The position numbers and the translations under genes are program-made. 64,000 nt of DNA. It comes from Parus major. Its lineage: Eukaryota > Chordata > Aves > Passeriformes > Paridae. The stretch covers positions 47,933,423-47,997,422 of the forward strand of contig NC_031774.1 in NCBI RefSeq assembly GCF_001522545.3, written 5' to 3'. The notes under the pieces were generated by a model. The model made no database searches. It saw only the letters and a program-made list of their open reading frames with translations, and was not told the origin of the DNA. Positions 30,901 through 43,075 of this stretch are shown here, piece after piece; the stretch's first letter is position 1, and each line of letters opens with the position of its first letter.

Positions 30901-32030
30901 GCAGGACAACTCCCACCCCCTCAGAGTCATCACTTACCTGCTTCATGTCACTGGGCAGGTAGAGCTGAGGACAGCTCTTCCCTTGTCACCATTCCCAGCA
31001 CTCTCCTTCATAAGAGAGAGTTCTCCTTTGTACTTTGCAGGTATTATCAAGTTAAAATTATTTGAGAGATGAACAACAAACAAAGTCTTATTTTTCTCTT
31101 CCACATCAACACACATACTCTCTCTTGCTCTTTTTCCCTGCACACACCTTTCACATCTATTAGCCATAAATATTTAATATTCACAGCGTGCTACAGAAAA
31201 ATCTTTTCATGAGGTTGTTAGCCCTCACTCTAATGACATTCTGAAAAATAAGCTTGATTTAGAACTGTGTATTTTCTCAATATCTATCTTTTATGAGCCT
31301 TCCCCACCAAACAGATCTGCTATTAGAAGTTATGGTTCTTGCATGAGTTGAATTTTCTGCATAGCATTAAGGTATGGGGAAGGGTATAGGCTTCCATTAT
31401 TCACTGAAAAAGCAACAGTGACTTAAAAGCCAACTCACAAAACCTTAATGGAAAATACCCTGAAGTCATAGTATACCAGTGGGTCTGAAGGCCTCAGCAC
31501 TTTCCTTATCTCAGACACAAAATCTGGTTGCAGCCTGGGGCAGACCAGGGAACTGCAAGTCCAGGATTAGTACTCAGTCCTGTACCAGTGCTTGGCTGAT
31601 CTTCCTGCTCCTAAAACATCTCAGGACAGCATGCACATGAACAAAGGTACAGGGGGCTTGTTTGAATACTCAGATTGTCTGAGCTGTACGTTCTCCCTTC
31701 CTCACCTCTCCAGCCACCAGAGCAGCCATGCCCCAGAGTGCAGAGGGTGAGATCCCAATCACCACAGGGCCAGGCTCTCACCCACTTTATGCTCTTCTGA
31801 ATATCTTCATTACTGCAGCTTTTATAGCCAGCTCCCATAGTTACATACTGGCAGAAGAAGGCAGGGAATTGGAGATGCCTTGTGACTGGAATTAGGCTTC
31901 ATTTTTTGAAATGTCAGGTATTAAACACTCCTAATTTTCCTTCTGTTTGCTCTTGCCGGAAGACATTCTTCTCTTTCTCTCCAGCTGCAGACCCCTTCAA
32001 GCTATTTAAATTGTCAAATAGGACAGATGC

Positions 32031-32262
32031 TTACAGAGGAAACAGTGTATGAGAGGACAGGTATAGAAGAAGAACCAAAAGGTAGAAGAGTGGAAGCTAG
32101 GGGAGGGATGAAGTTTCAACAGAAGAGGTGTCACAGTAGATAGGAACAGGGCTAGTAGATAGGAACAGAGCTAGAGGACATGGGATGTCAACAGGTTAGA
32201 AAAGGAGTGGAGTACAGAGAAGAAAATCAAGACTGGAAGGAAAAGAAATGGAAGCAGCCTCT
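32031..32262. repeat. Purine-rich (GA-biased) tract
   Basis: For about 230 bases the plus strand is strongly biased to G and A, with few pyrimidines except around 32105-32135. It includes a 19-base tandem duplication at 32135-32172. Such tracts can adopt triplex structures or arise from GA-microsatellite decay. No coding content is seen. Confidence 0.6.
32135..32172. repeat. 19-base tandem duplication
   Basis: AGTAGATAGGAACAGGGCT at 32135-32153 is followed directly by AGTAGATAGGAACAGAGCT at 32154-32172. The two copies differ at one base, so the duplication is recent or conserved. Confidence 0.9.
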
Positions 32263-35242
32263 TTGCATTACAAGTTTTACGTGTGAGTTTTTCACCTCGA
32301 TTCTTGCACTTAGCAACAAGCAACACAGCAGGAGACACAGTTAAGCTGGCTAGTAATTCTGGCTATGACTGAGTCTCTATTACTATCCTCCTTTTCATCC
32401 CTTTTCTTCCCCAGTGGGTTGTGCAGGAAAATGCTGACAAACAATCCTGCCAAGGCCAACTTCATCTTCACATCAGCCCTTCTGCTTCATTACCTCTTAG
32501 TCTTCTTGTCCCTCCAGAAGTATCACGTCACCAGCTGTTGAGGACTGAAGTTCCCAAGGTGTCATCTTTCCTTTACTCAGCTGACATTCAGTAAAAACCC
32601 CTTGAGTACTTAGAGTTGATGTTTATTTGGCAAGAGATTAGAATAAAAATCTATTATCAGACTAGTAGAGATTTCTTTGCTGAAGTGACTGGTGATTGCA
32701 GCTGCTCACACTGCTTACCACTCACACTGCTGTGGGCTTCAGGCATTGTAAAGCACCCAGAAAACAGGCTGAGTTTGTTTCTGCTTTAGAAACAAATGCT
32801 CTTTCCTCTGTGGTCAGAACACTTCCATAACAGCACAACAGACAGTAATGGGAATTTTGATGTCAGGTTTACCCTCATCCTTCTTAGCTACAAAATCTTT
32901 TAATATATTTTGTGACTCTTACAATACACTACTGAAAGTCTTCAGGTTGAAATGTCTGTGCAGCTGTGCTGGAGGTGCAGGTGTTTGCATGGAAACTTAG
33001 GAGTTTAATCAAGTTCATCGTTACCCCCATAAAGAACAGCAAAATGCCCAGCAACAAAACTTTATGCTGTGGCCAATGGGGATTTTGAGATGTGCACCAT
33101 AAGATGGAATATCACTGATTTCATTATCTTGAGGGAAAGCAGAGGACAGCTTCATAGCAAAATTCATAGCTATAATTTAGTTTCCTTAATTTATTTCCCC
33201 ATTAATACTGAGACAATTTTTTATGTACAGCTTTTAAAATGTACTAGCAAGTATGGAAAATATACCAGATAACATTAAGCCTTTTGTCAGAGCATTCTAG
33301 ATGCACTTTCAGTGATGATTTGCTAAGGTCATCTGTTAAAAACATGTGCTTAACCTTTGAATTTCATCAGCATGGATCAGTTTGTTACTGGCATATGGCA
33401 TCATTCCCCCTTTCCTTATCTGGTGATTAGTTTCAACTGACTTTAGTGCTAAATGAGTTATTTTCCAAGCAAGAGGCAACAGTGCAGGCAAACCTCTTAC
33501 AACAAACCACCAGCTCAGTGGAATCATCAGTGAATCCTTCATGTTGTTTCCCACACGGTCCCTTCTCTTCTGCTAAGAGCAGTTGACAAACTGCAGTGGG
33601 ATTTTCCATGAAAATTTGACCAAAATTTGTGGATAAAAAAAAAATATTTTTAAGAAAGAAACATTCAGTATCTCTTCCATCCCATTTACACTTATTCCCA
33701 ATTTTGCATTTCCATTTCAAGTCATTCCCATCTTTCTGAAAGTTACCATATGGTAAAACTATGAAGAATTTTTTCCATTCCGTTCCAATTTTTTTCCAAT
33801 AATGAAGAAGCACCGGAAAATGAGGCAGAGTAAAAGGCTGGCATGAAATATGTTTGATTTTACTGGTCTGTAAGCCTTCAGGGTTAATGGTGTCCACTGA
33901 CCTCTGGGAAACCACAGTGCTGAGTGGCAGAATAGCAGGTGTGGGAATTTTATGGCACTATGCCAGACCTTCTAATGGGAAACCCCAATTTAAAACCAAA
34001 AAACTCAAAGAAATGAACTTTAAAAAACAGATGAAAAGTAAATTAGGCAAGAGGATTGTCAGTCTCTGCCAACAGTGTTACCATAATGAGAGAGAAAAGC
34101 CTCATCAGTTCCATGCATGCACAGTACATCCATCCATCAGATGCATGCAAAAGCAGAGAAAGAAGCTGGATATATTCTTTACTGTAAATGGTAAGTTGAA
34201 GCCAAATTAACTGCAATGTGGTTTGTTCCTGGATCATCTTTAACTATGAAGTGCCAAGCCAAAGTCTGCAAATAATAATCAAGCAACAACACTAAAGCCT
34301 TATCAATTTTCTCTCTACCAGCTGTTCTTGTAATGGAGAATCAGTACCCAGTATGGAAAGGACTGAAGAAACTAACATATTGTGGAAATTGAATTTGCCA
34401 GTTGCTGTATATTTTTCTTTGGTGCTGCTATTTCTGATGTTTCTCCTAGGCTTACAGTCACACTGTAAGTCTGTTGTACTGCTAGCTCAGTCCTCACCTC
34501 CTTTTCAGCATCACTTCTGCTATGGAAAAACTCAAGTACAACAGAAAGAAGGAAAATGAAACGTTTATACATCCCTCATAGGGACACAGACAGCCCTCAT
34601 CTGAACTCACAAATACACAGCCACACTTCAGTTGACGTTTGCAGCCTTATTTCTATCCCTAAGAGGAAACACCCTCACAGCACATGCTATTAAAGGAGAA
34701 ACTGGTCTGCATCATCATTTCTTATTCACCTATGATCAGACCCAGGCCAGCTCTGGACACAGGCAGTGTAGCAGCAATGCTGCTGATGTGCATTTGCCTC
34801 CAGCTGAATTGCAAAAAGGCTGGATGGTGCTGGGTGTTGCCTTCAGCAACTCAAAGATCCAGAAGCATAAGAGGAAGGATACTGTTGGCAGACCCAGATG
34901 CTCCTGTAAAAATCGCCAGCTGCCACCCTCTTCTGTCCTGACCATAGTCTTTGGTGTGGTGACATTCAGCTCTGCTTACCCTGCTGAGATAGTTCTGGGG
35001 TCTGGGGCTCTGAGACAAATAATTTGGGGAGAATTATTCATGCAATGGCAGGACCTGGTCACCAATGCCTGTTACACACATCCTGGGTTTGCTGTGGAGC
35101 TGAAGAATGGTGTTACAAGAAAAGTGTAGCCAAATCTCTGAAACTTCTAGAACTGTGACATGATTTCTAGTCTTGCTGAAAAAACAACACTGAGAGAAGA
35201 GGGGGAATTCAGGTTCCATACTGAAAGTGTAAATGTCTGCTT

Positions 35243-35274
35243 TAAAACAAAACAAAACAAAACAAAACAAAACA
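35243..35274. repeat. (AAAAC)n microsatellite
   Basis: Six tandem AAAAC units are visible. Confidence 0.95.
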
Positions 35275-37610
35275 GTAAAACCTAGGAGGATTAAGTAAAC
35301 CTACCAAAACACAGCTGCAACATCACTCTTGGATCTCTTTCAACTTTCCTCAATTACCCCCTTCTTTCTGGCTTCTCTGCAATTCAGAGAAGCTGTATTC
35401 CCTTCCCAGCCTTAGAATCACAGCCACCTGGGCTGTTGGCATCCAAGGGTGCCGGAGTTTGCAAGGAAAGAGGACCCTGAAGCATCATAATTTATTCATG
35501 TGTGAGACAGAGACAATACTTAACCACCTCACACATAAATGAAGAGGTTAAATGAAAATTTGTTTGCAGACCTCCCTGGAGCAAAAGGTGAGAGACTGCA
35601 TACAAATTAAAATCTTATATATAATCTGTTATTATTTGTACACTCTATTAATTTCTTTTATCCGTATTTCAAAAACACTCCCTCAAAGCCCATCAAGATA
35701 ATAAAAGAATTGCCACCTCATCCAATGTCACAGCTTCTAGATTCTGCTCTTTGTTGCTGTGAAGCTTTTTTCCTTGCTTTTTACTGAGAATATTTTTGTT
35801 TGGATATTCACATTAAGTCAAGATGAAGCATTTGGGCATGGCTGCTGCCTATTCCTCACTTGCTGCAATCACTGTTTTTCCCTTGCAGCACAGAAACCTG
35901 TCCCATTTTAATACAAGGACAGTGGGAGAAATAAAAACAGGGAAAGGCAGACAAGCTCTCTACAGGAAAGAGAGCACTCATCAGGAATGACAGATGCAGA
36001 CAGGGAATAGCCAACAGGCTGAAAATTCATTGACTTCAACACTGAACAGCAGTCCTCAGCCCCTTTTTTGCTTTCACACACCAGGAACTGTTTTCAATGT
36101 CTGCATCTAAGATCTTGCTATGCAACCACCAGCAGGGAAAAACTCTTTTCCCACCCCATGATCTTCAGCAAATTTACAAACCATTTTTTTCATTTTTCAA
36201 TGCATATAGAAAAGAAGAAGTTATGAACAAGACATGACAGTCCACAGGGATTCTGATTTTCTTTTCAGCAACCACAGCACATTGCCTGGTGCCCATTTCT
36301 TGGGAAGCTGAGCCCTGGGACTCAATTGCCCTGTATTCAAAAGGTACCTGCAGAGCACACCCAGTGCCAGAGCTTCTCCAGCACACCTTCAATGGGAAAC
36401 AAAGTGTTTTTTCTTGTAACTCATCACCTCTTTGGGACTTTCTGGCCTGAAGGATTCAGTTTGTCTCGTTTCAAGCTCCAATATTGCATTAGGCTGGATG
36501 ACCACCAAAGACAGACATGAACATCAGGAGAAGTTGTGTCTGGTTTATTGCTATGAAACACACATTCTTTTCTCAGAAGTTTAGATAATTTGATGCTGTC
36601 CACAGCTGACCCGCTTATCAACTGGAAACCTGGCACAGAGAAGACCACTCAATAATCCAAACCTTGCATAGTCACAAGCAACAAAAGTAGCTCCTGCCCT
36701 GAGGTTGCACAAGTCACCAGTGAGAGCAGCACAGAGCCTAGAGCTTTTCTTTTCCAGCACCCAGCCATGTGCAACTTAGAGGTTAAAAATTCTCACACAT
36801 TCTGTTTCAGTCCTGAGGATGATGTAGCTAAACATTATCTTGACTGCAGTGAAAGGACTCCAGGTTAGGCAGCTGCCATTCCCAGATGCTAGCAACAAGG
36901 TTTATGTGATTAAGAAAAGCTCTGACAAGTGGACACTGGCTACTTTCTGTGCACTGCCTTCACTTTGTCACAGCTTCCCTTTCCTGGCCCTCCAAGTCTT
37001 CTAAATCCTCCAGTCTCATCAGCATTGCTCCCTGTGGGAGCAGCACGCCCAAACATTTAAATATATCTGAATAAAAGTGCCTTGTCCAAACACTGAACAC
37101 AACACCTCCCAGAATTCTAAGATCTGTATGGCTGAAGAGAATTGTCTTTCAATTGTTCATTCCCTTGGGAACATGTCTCCAAACAGATGTAAGAATTTCA
37201 TCAAGCCCTATTAAACAGCCTAAAGAAATCCCACATCTAGATTTCCATCTGAACCACAGATTTATACTTTTTGTATAGCCATTTGGTGAAACTTTATAGA
37301 TACTGGGGGTCTCACCCTGGTATGCAGTGGACTCTCCCCACAGGCTCCTTTGTGCTAGGAATACTCTCAATTTCATCTCATAAATCTCCATTAAGAACAT
37401 GTCTGTGTGCTCTCTGGAGGTCTGGCAGTCTGTGCACACACCTGTTGGGGCAGGGGCTGAAAACCAGCACAGATTTCTGGTGCCTGTGCCCCAGTGCCAT
37501 CCCCTGGGCTGAACCCAGCCTGCTCAGAGGCAAGAGACACGCAGTAAGTCATGATGACTTCACTGACTTGCACCCGAGCTACTACCTGGATATGGCTTGA
37601 AATTTTGTGG

Positions 37611-37622
37611 TTTTTTTTTTTT
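37611..37622. repeat. Poly(T) run
   Basis: Twelve uninterrupted Ts on the plus strand. No retroposed gene body is recognised on either side. Confidence 0.9.
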
Positions 37623-38460
37623 GTTAGGTTTTGGCTTGGCTTGGGGGTTTTTACTCCTATTTGATGCCTTCCAATGGCTACACAGTTTTCAGTATAAGAA
37701 AGGTCTGGTGAGGAAGAAATAAAAAAAGTGCCCCTCTGAACTTGCAGATAGCTCGTGGGTGAAACATTTGCTGATGCTGCCCCAAGACCAGCTTTACTCA
37801 CTAATTTTTAGACGTCATAATAAAACTGAGACATGAAGGGATTTCCAATGTTTAGAAATATCCCAATTCTTTTGCCAAAACAAGGGCAAAAAGAAAAGAA
37901 CAGAATGTCTAGAATGTGTAATAAGCCTTAACTTTGCCAAGATCCATTATTTGACAAGAAAATCCTGACAATAAGATGAACAAGGCATAGATCAGGCTTT
38001 TCTAGGGAAAATGAAGGTATTTGTTTAGATCAGAACTGGGCACTGGAATTTGGAGATGAACTGGGCCATTTCCAGAATGTGAGGGAACAGATTGTTCCAG
38101 TGTTTGCTTCATCTCAGCAGATAAGACTTGCGAAATAGACATTGGAATGCAAACTTCAACTGCATCCAATCAATGATTTATTGAACCAGACTAATGGGAT
38201 CGTTAGCATTCTCAGATTTATGCTGAGAGTTATGGAAATTGTCATCACTGCTAGATATTGCTTTCTTCATTTAGTTACTTTGCTAGTTAAAAAGATGTCT
38301 GATGATAATTTAATGTGGCCTGTTAGCTCATCACAACAGTTTCTTCAAGGCCTAGTTTGCATAAATGCAAACCAAACTGAAGAATAAAGTAAAATACATG
38401 CCTAGAAAAGGCATATTTAAAACTGCATCACATTAAATCATTAGCAGTATGACCAGAAAT

Positions 38461-38555
38461 ACTAGTTATATACACCTACAGATGTATTTATATATATGTG
38501 AGGTATATTTGTGCATGGATTTACATGTATATGTATATAGGTGTACATACAATTA
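38461..38555. repeat. TA/TG-rich low-complexity tract
   Basis: Alternating TATATA, ATGTAT and related words with an imperfect (TG/TA)n character. It looks like a decayed microsatellite. Confidence 0.6.
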
Positions 38556-41500
38556 AAAGGGTGAACAGCCAAATGATTGGGTAATACGTCTGTATTTCAG
38601 CATCAGAAGACATAATATGTTATCCAAATATTTTAAGATTTCAATTAATTTCTTTGTCATTTCCAAGGCTCCTTTTCTACAGACCAGGACACTCACTCAT
38701 CTCCACCCATCAAACCCCTGCCATGAAATACCCCAAAAGTAGGTTCTTAGCATAGCTGTTCTTCTCTAAGAGCTTCTGTCTTCTCTCTTTACGTGGCATC
38801 AAGCCAAAGCCACTGATTTTTTAGCTAGGAGGTCATTTTAGCTAGTCTCTCCCAGTTTCCTTAAAATGATTAAAACCTTAATCCTATTTCTTTTACCTCA
38901 CCATTTATTGTAAATATTTTGAACAACAGAGTATATAAAAAATATCCTGTTTATCTGGATTGCATCAATCATAGAATTGAATAATAAATCATCTTCAAAC
39001 TCATGTCTAGGGATCATCTTACTCTGTCACATTGCTCAGCATTTGTCCAGCTTACTTTTTTAATTTATCATCGTCATCTTGTGCTCCATTCCCCTAACCA
39101 TATTACTGGCCTTCCATTAAGCTCTCTTAAGTTTGTGAATGTCTTTGTAATAATCAAACCAACGTTCCAGATGCAGCTTTCCAAGTGCTGGGATAAAGAG
39201 AATATCCCTGCATCTGGTGACTGTGCTGCACACACCCCAGAGCCTGCTTTGTTACATCCTCCCTTTCCAGTCTCTCCCAATTGTTTGGTACAATCACTCA
39301 AGACTTACTGTTTTACAGGAAAGGCTTATTAAATAAGAAAAAAAAAAACAAAAATCTGATTTTATCTGTCTGATCTGGGCCCCACAGACAGGAAGAGAAG
39401 GATGCTAAAAATAAACCCCCATGAATTAGAAAAAAAATAAGCAGACCTGCCCTACCATTAATGAAAGCAGATTAAATTAATGGAGAAATGTAGGCATATT
39501 TCCATTTAACTCTGCACTAATGATCACCCTCCTATTAACAGGACAGGAATTCTTTTTTATTTATCACATTCTGCTTGAAGAAAACTGGATACAAAAAAAC
39601 CCCCAAACTAAGACATAAAGCAGAGGAGAATAAGATGTTAAAGTCATTCAGTGTAATTTCAGGGCTCTCAAGAGGGACTCTGTGCCTGAAGAAATTAAAT
39701 TTTCTTTCAGAACAGCAAAGCATCTCCAGCCCTTCCACAACACTTCATGTGTTACCCAGATTTAACTGTTCCTTAAATAAACATGTGGAGGGAAGGAGAA
39801 GAGAAACAAAGTGAATACAGGAATCTAAATTCCTCCTGAGATGTTTTGCTCAGACACTAGTAGTTCCATCATATAAAAGTTTTCCTAAAACAAGCTCATG
39901 GGACACAACAGCCAGACAGATATGGTCCTCCTCATAATAAAGCTGATTATGACAAGAAATTAATATAGGACCATCAGTAACTTTTATTATGTCAGTTAAA
40001 GCCCAGTTCTATTTGGGCCCTTTGTTTTCACAGAAATCTGAACCATTTTGCCCTGTGTATCTGTGCTTTGCTTCAATATTTGATGAATTCACAGTGGCTT
40101 GTACTGGACATAAAAATTTCTTAGCTTTCAAATTCAGGTTGCAAGGGACATTTAAAGTAAAGGTGATCCAGCCCCACTGCAAGGAGCAGGGGCATCTTCA
40201 ATCACAGCAAGTTTCTCCAAGCACTGTTCACAGACCTTGTGTATGCCACTTCTTTTTCTCTTATGGGCTTTTAGATCACCTAGCTCAGCCCAAGGCAAGG
40301 ATGGTAGAGAGACAGGGAAAAACAGAAACCAAGCTGTCCAAGAAGGCACATTTCCATCCAGCAACATATAGGCACAGTATAGCCTCAAGAAGATTGGATT
40401 GCTTACCCATGTTTTAATATTTGATCCTAGTAACAGGATCAGAAATCCAATGATGGAGCCAGTCAACTTCAGACTTGAACAGCAGAGGAGAAGGTAGTGT
40501 CTGCACTGGTTTGGAATTGACCATGCCCCTGGCCTTATGTGCACAATCAACACTCTGGACCCTTAATTAACTCCTTGTGTCAGAAAATGAAAGAAAGGGG
40601 GCTCACGAACAAAGAGTGGGTGACTTTGCAAATGCTTCCTGAGCACAGTTTTATTTTTACTACAGCTATTAATTTCCTGCGTTCTATTAAGTGGCACTTG
40701 GAAAATATCACAGACAATTTTAATTTGTTAAAGTAGGCATATTTGGCTGTTACTTATTTATGCACCTTCTTCAGACAGTATTAAAACAGCTGAGAAATCA
40801 GTCTGCTAATTTATCACTTGTTCTGAAATTTTTTACAGTCAGAGCACTTATTTGTTTTGCTCACTAACCACAAGTGTTTCTAGGTCCTGTGGTTGTCCAA
40901 ATGGGTACAAGAAGCTTTTAGAAACTGACAGAACTGTGAGGCAGAGGTTAACCCATTCTCACTAACAAAAGATCAATCTTTTTAAAACAGGGATCAATAA
41001 AATGCCAAAAATTCTCATAACCCCTGAGTTGCTTTACAGCAAATAGGATGTGCCTGTGTACATTCAGAAATCACACAGGAAGCCTTTCCCAGCCTTCTTT
41101 TCTGTAGAGGCTGTAGGATCACATTTACACCCTGTGCCAGGGAAAGAAAGGTTTTACATTTTCACAGTGAGCAGGGACTTGACTGGGATTAACACCCCAA
41201 GTACCAATACAGGAAATAGGCTAAATGATTCTTCCAAATACAGGAGTATTTGGCACAATTTTTGTTTTCTCAGTTCACTATAGTCTTCAAGAGGGAAGAT
41301 AATTTCTTAGTCAAAAGCTTTCCATGGGTAAGTTTACAGCATGCAATTATTTGCTGAAGAAATTTTTGTTTACAAGATCCAGGGGTTTCTGAAATTATTT
41401 TTGCTCCACAGTGGACTTTTTCTAAACAGAACTCTCACCAAGGCCTGTCATTTTTTTTATTTTTTTTTTCATAAGTACTATGGTACCTGCTCAGAGTTCA

Positions 41501-41714
41501 AATTGGAAGGAACAATTCCACCTTTTTAACTTCCTCCCTTGCACATTAAAGATATGCTCCATCACCACTACCATCCCACCAGGGGCAGTTTCCTCATTTG
41601 CTGTTCTATGCAGGAAGTTAAGAAAAAAGAGTATCCTGTAAACCTACACTTCTCCCCATAGGTGGGAGCTGATTCGCCTTCCACCAACTGGAACTGTTCC
41701 ATTACATCTCAGGG

Positions 41715-41778
41715 ATTAATTTGCCATTACTCCTCTGGTAATGGCAATATATTAATTTGCCATTACTCCTCTGGTAAT
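41715..41778. repeat. 36-base tandem duplication
   Basis: A 28-base block beginning ATTAATTTGCCATTACTCCT is identical at 41715-41742 and 41751-41778, with 8 bases between copies, so the unit is 36 bases. The identity suggests a recent duplication. Confidence 0.92.
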
Positions 41779-42854
41779 ATATCAAATCTGATGCTCTCTG
41801 CCAATATACTAATATTCCCATAACAGTGGTTTGAACAAATAAGACAAGAAATTAACTATAAAAATCTAATTTTATTTTTTCTGTTCTCTAGAGCATTTTC
41901 AGACCAGTCTGTCTTTTTGCTGTATGCATCTCTCTGCCAAGGCCCATGTACAAGAGCATTGGGAAAACGTCTTCTCTTTCATGTTGGCTGAAAAGCTAAA
42001 GTTTTTCTCCTGTTTATATGGCAAATGGATTTCCATTTTGCTTCCAGCAAACAACTTGCCGTCCTAATAGAAATAAGCAAAGATTTGTTTCTATTTTGAA
42101 TAAATTTGAAAAGAATTCATTTTACACATGTGTTTTAGACAAGAGTTAGTGGAAGAAAAATGCATTTTCTATTTCTGTCTCTAGTAGATTTCATGTTTCT
42201 GAGCCTAGGGTGGACAATCTGAAATCTCTTCTAGTGCACCTCCATGAGCTAAACTTCCATATTTCTCAAAGCCTTGTGTTCAATAACAAAAGCGAAATTT
42301 TGCAGTAGAACTTCATATCCCATGAAAACAATTCCAAGTCATTTAGATGTAAGCAGTGAGAGACTGAATTGCAAATCAGTTTTCTGAGCCTCAGAACACA
42401 TCAGTGGATACTTATACCTGGAGAGAATGAACTGGATTCTCCCCCCTACCTTCCAGACCTGCCCTTGTGAACCCCCAGCCCCTGGAGGGTGACCAGGCAG
42501 TGTTCTGGGTGGTGCTCTTGGGGTCACTTAAATTAGCAAAGACTTAAAACCAAAAATTACTTAAAATCAAAAGAATAGCCGTTTATTTTAATCAGGCCCT
42601 GCATCTTTGCACCACCTGTCTGTAATGGTAATGGATGTCCAGGAAGACTGCAAAGAGCCTGTGGCAATATTTCATGTCATATAACACCTTCCTCAGCAAG
42701 CCAGCAACAATAACACCCATTTCTTGTCATGCCTGCAAGTGTCAAGTATTTCCACTGCATCCAGAGATACCATATTTATACTGCCTGGAATTAGTGCTAC
42801 ACAGAAAACTTACATATTCTAAGTTAAATAGTTAAACAAAATATTACTTTTTTC

Positions 42855-42872
42855 TTTTTTTTTTTTTTTTTT
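42855..42872. repeat. Poly(T) run
   Basis: Eighteen Ts, preceded by a shorter T run interrupted by one C. It could be an antisense poly(A) tail, but no source transcript is recognised to the right of it. Confidence 0.9.
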
Positions 42873-42954
42873 GCATAAACTGAGCTGAACCAGGGCACCA
42901 TCATATAAATACAAATAAATAAACAATGCCTTCACTTATATTCAATTTACTTTA

Positions 42955-43075
42955 GAAGGGTAAGAAAGAAAAGAAGAAACCCAAACCAAAACAAATAAAA
43001 AAACCTAAAAGCACACACACACACACACAAAAAAATAAAACCAACAAACCAGCCAAATAAAAGAACCATAAACCA
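42955..43075. repeat. A/C-rich low-complexity tract with (CA)n core
   Basis: An A-rich stretch with a (CA)9 core at 43012-43029. The long minus-strand frame over it (42952-43185) is an artefact of this composition. Confidence 0.85.

Larger units (their letters stand above)
21948..32030. other. Intergenic sequence, no gene seen
   Basis: Apart from the short repeats listed separately, about 10 kb holds no exon or element that I can recognise. Slightly GC-richer parts lie near 22440-22620, 23890-24260 and 25840-26040. The frames there (up to 122 codons) match no family I know and overlap in several phases. Confidence 0.6.

Noticed and set aside
33433..33915. 160-codon minus-strand frame
   Set aside because: Composition is not codon-like, no family is recognised, and it runs through an A/T homopolymer region.
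34840..34920. Possible growth-factor-like basic segment
   Set aside because: Single short coincidence, no conserved cysteine spacing and no flanking exons.
34632..35129. 165-codon plus-strand frame
   Set aside because: No domain or signal recognised. Overlapping frames are open on both strands and there are no partner exons. A weak look-alike of a basic Cys-containing stretch (CSCKNR) is too short to mean anything.
38970..38990. TCATAGAATTGAATAATAAA and a similar TCATAGAATTAGGATGAT at 60782-60799 as CR1 ends
   Set aside because: Only 9-10 bases match the CR1 terminal repeat and no adjoining CR1 sequence is recognisable.
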